A stretch of DNA of 64,000 nucleotides, from the NCBI GenBank assembly GCA_019695185.1, contig JAIBAN010000001.1, positions 124,001-188,000 of the forward strand, in the 5' to 3' direction. Shown one piece after another: positions 61,918-64,000 of this stretch. Origin of the DNA: Blastocatellia bacterium. Lineage in GTDB: Bacteria; Acidobacteriota; Blastocatellia; Chloracidobacteriales; Chloracidobacteriaceae. The notes beneath the pieces were generated by a model, which was not told the origin of the DNA, did no database searches, and worked only from the letters and a program-made list of their open reading frames with translations. Positions within the stretch are counted from its first letter, which is position 1; each line of letters opens with the position of its first letter. Made by a program: the position numbers and the translations under genes.

Positions 61918-64000
61918 TTACCGGGGTACCAGGACAACTCGCAAACCCAGGCTGCGGCTATAGTACTCAGGCAGATTCCCAGTTCGATTGCCAGACCGGC
62001 AATAAACGGTTGTGTCGCGCCAGCCACCACCCCGAATCACCCGGAATGTACCGGTGACAGGTCCATGCGGGTTCGCTTGGGGGCTGTGCTGGTAATAGGT
62101 TTCCTCAAACCAATCCAGGCACCACTCCCAGACATTTCCATGCATGTCATACAGGCCCCAGGCATTGGGCAGAAAACTTCCAACGAGGTGCGTTCGGAAG
62201 CGTTCATCACCGATGGGGGCTGCGCTGTAGGGATACATGGTGTTAAAGGCCCCCCAGTTGGAAGTCATCTCTGGGCCAAAAGCAAAGGGGGTTGTCGTTC
62301 CTGCTCGTGCTGCATATTCCCACTCGCTTTCGGTTGGCAATCGATAATGCCGTCCTGTCTTTTGTGTGAGCCGGGCGCAGAATTCTACTGCCTCAGCCCA
62401 AGTAATTTGGTCAACTGGAAAATTGTCCCCTTTGAAAAACGAAGGATTGTACCCCATGACAGCCTGCCATTGAGCTTGAGTCACTTCATACTTGCTTATA
62501 AAAAACGGGTCCAGCGTCACTTCATGTTGTGGGCCTTCATCCTCACTTCTGCCTTTTTCCTCTGGGGGAGACCCTTGGAGTAAGTTCCCTCCTGATAAAG
62601 CAATCATCTCCAGAGTAACCCCAGGAGCCAGTTCTTCAGGATAAAACTGTCCTTTTTCTTTCCGACGTTCCAAAATCTCACCTTTTGCATCCAAAGACAC
62701 GGTTTCGAACTCGAAAGTTTTCAACCGAAGGGGTTGTGGTAATGGTGGTATCCCACTGACCCTCGCTGCCAGGGTGTTACTTGGTTTGGCTGTCGGGCGG
62801 GGTTTGACCGGAACTGTCAAGTCGGGATTGGGAGCCAGACGCTCACCAACCAACCGGACAGCCACCCGTTCAGTCAGAATCCTGGTAATTTCTTCGGGGT
62901 TGCGGGTTTCCAGTTCGATTGGATATAGAAATGCCACTTGGTCCTGTCCAGCGGTGGCGATACGGCTTCCGTCCGGACTAAAGGTTACGCTCAAGAGGGG
63001 GGAATGGTCCTGATTGAACCAAAAGAGCAGTTTTCCGGTGGCAACATCCCAAACCCCAGCAGTTTGGTCAACACTGGCGGTCACCAGGAAGTGGCCATCG
63101 GGGTTGAAACAGACTTGGTTGACCTGTGATTTATGCCCGGTAAATTCGCCGACCACCTGACCGGTTTCGACTTGCCAGATACGGATGGTATTGTCTGCAC
63201 TGGCGGTTGCCACAATTTTTCCATCAGGACTGAAGACTGCCGAGGTGATTGCATTGTGATGCCCTGCAAAGGTCATCATCAATTGCCCTGACCAACTGTT
63301 CCAGATTTTTGCTGTTTGGTCAGAGCTGCCCGTCAAAATCTGGGACCCGTCCGGACTGAACCTGGCTGAGTTGAGGCTGCCTTGATGTCCAGTGATAGTC
63401 AGCAGGAGGTTTCCAGTCACGGCATCCCACACTCTGGCGGTGCGATCCAGTCCACTGGTGACAATCCGTTTTCCAGTTGGATCAAAGGTGGCAGTCGTAA
63501 CACTGCCTTGGTGACCTGCAATAGTCATAAGGACATGGCCGGTAGCATCCCACACTTTGGCGGTTCCATCATAGCTGGCAGTGACAACCCGCTTTCCATC
63601 CCGGCTGTATTCTGCTGTATTGACCGTGGCCTGGTGCCCTGCCAATGTGAGAACCACTTGCTTATCCGCTACATCCCAGACCTTGGCCGTGTTGTCCGCA
63701 CTGGCCGTGACCATGTGGGATCCATCCGGACTAAAGGCAACTGATTCCACAAAGTTTGCATGTCCTTCGTATCGCCTTGGCGGCACTTCTTCAATCTGAT
63801 TCAGACATTGTTTGAGCAAAAACCTGACGACACTGGAGTCATTTCCGCCACGATAGACTTGATCCAGATACGCCAGGGCATTTTCAAATTTCCCTTCAAG
63901 GCATTGTAAGCGGGCCTGCTCTTCATACTGTTTGAGGAGTTGGAGGCGGGCCTCCCGGCGCTGGGTTTCAGCTTCGGTTTTTTGGGTTTCAGCGATTTGC
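61918..64000 (-). CDS. WD40-propeller protein fused to FGE-sulfatase domain (5' truncated)
   Basis: The frame runs through the right edge, so the N-terminus is missing; the visible part has about 694 residues. A coiled coil (EARLQLLKQYEEQARLQC) at the edge leads into seven WD40 blades of about 42 residues each (variants of GHQASVNTAxFSPDG and TAKVWDxxTG), enough for one propeller, a Pro-rich linker, and a C-terminal FGE-sulfatase/SUMF1-like domain (EVTQAQWQAVMG, RLPTESEWEYAARAGT, NVWEWCLDWF, VIRGGGWRD). The FGE fold often serves as a binding or catalytic module in such fusions. A kinase or nucleotide-binding domain may precede it. Confidence 0.9.
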   Translation of the reverse strand, partial: QIAETQKTEAETQRREARLQLLKQYEEQARLQCLEGKFENALAYLDQVYRGGNDSSVVRFLLKQCLNQIEEVPPRRYEGHANFVESVAFSPDGSHMVTASADNTAKVWDVADKQVVLTLAGHQATVNTAEYSRDGKRVVTASYDGTAKVWDATGHVLMTIAGHQGSVTTATFDPTGKRIVTSGLDRTARVWDAVTGNLLLTITGHQGSLNSARFSPDGSQILTGSSDQTAKIWNSWSGQLMMTFAGHHNAITSAVFSPDGKIVATASADNTIRIWQVETGQVVGEFTGHKSQVNQVCFNPDGHFLVTASVDQTAGVWDVATGKLLFWFNQDHSPLLSVTFSPDGSRIATAGQDQVAFLYPIELETRNPEEITRILTERVAVRLVGERLAPNPDLTVPVKPRPTAKPSNTLAARVSGIPPLPQPLRLKTFEFETVSLDAKGEILERRKEKGQFYPEELAPGVTLEMIALSGGNLLQGSPPEEKGRSEDEGPQHEVTLDPFFISKYEVTQAQWQAVMGYNPSFFKGDNFPVDQITWAEAVEFCARLTQKTGRHYRLPTESEWEYAARAGTTTPFAFGPEMTSNWGAFNTMYPYSAAPIGDERFRTHLVGSFLPNAWGLYDMHGNVWEWCLDWFEETYYQHSPQANPHGPVTGTFRVIRGGGWRDTTVYCRSGNRTGNLPEYYSRSLGLRVVLVPR

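Overview
The window looks like chromosomal DNA of an Acidobacteriota member, most likely of the Blastocatellia type. This is an inference from gene content, not from a marker gene. The supporting content is a TonB-dependent receptor with an N-terminal carboxypeptidase-regulatory domain, a VWA protein of the acidobacterial VWFA-related kind, a TPR-CHAT lipoprotein, an atypical sigma/anti-sigma-like pair, a zinc-ribbon Ser/Thr kinase, very large GAF/PAS sensor kinases, and kelch and WD40 proteins. No rRNA, tRNA, CRISPR array, transposase or phage gene was found. Both end genes are cut by the window edges.

Layout. 0-11.4 kb: 3' part of a tricorn-like S41 peptidase, an MglA-type GTPase, a sigma-like/anti-sigma-like pair, a secreted 14-kelch protein, two small secreted proteins, a YggS-type PLP protein, a DksA-like protein, a CobW-type GTPase and a MazEF-type toxin-antitoxin pair. 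11.3-14.0 kb: a four-gene membrane operon containing three tandem paralogues (zinc ribbon, two TM helices, PH-like domain), plus a truncated fourth copy next to mazF. 14-30.9 kb: M1 aminopeptidase, four-GAF histidine kinase, flippase, Tat-exported SDR, MFS-like transporter, GAF-GAF-PAS adenylate cyclase, hydroxyacyl-CoA dehydrogenase, TPR protein and an adenosine/guanine-type deaminase. 31-45 kb: TPR-CHAT lipoprotein, methyltransferase, a two-gene unknown unit with a kinase-PilZ fusion, CAP-domain protein, 2OG-Fe(II) oxygenase, NorD-like VWA protein, VWFA-related protein and a GT9 glycosyltransferase. 45-64 kb: a seven-PAS hybrid kinase, lytic transglycosylase, thioredoxin-like protein, two-DTG aspartic protease, glycine-zipper protein, TonB-dependent receptor, a one-module NRPS (C-A-PCP-TE) and a WD40-FGE protein running off the right edge.

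The most unusual feature is not a gene. At about fifteen places, gaps between genes hold short tandem arrays of 7-9 bp words. Many are arranged as two arms that are reverse complements of each other around a unique core. The word differs from place to place (AACCCTG, TCAGTCC, GAGAATT, GCAAATG and others) while the architecture is kept, and a few words recur. The arrays lie right against gene boundaries: they replace the Shine-Dalgarno region of several genes, supply the stop codon of two, and encode part of the N-terminal region of one.

The genes do not form one pathway. The main themes are signalling (five large sensor or kinase proteins), secreted or envelope proteins, and proteolysis. The best candidates for undescribed biology are the word-array elements, the zinc-ribbon/PH membrane operon with its broken fourth copy, and the kinase-PilZ neighbourhood.
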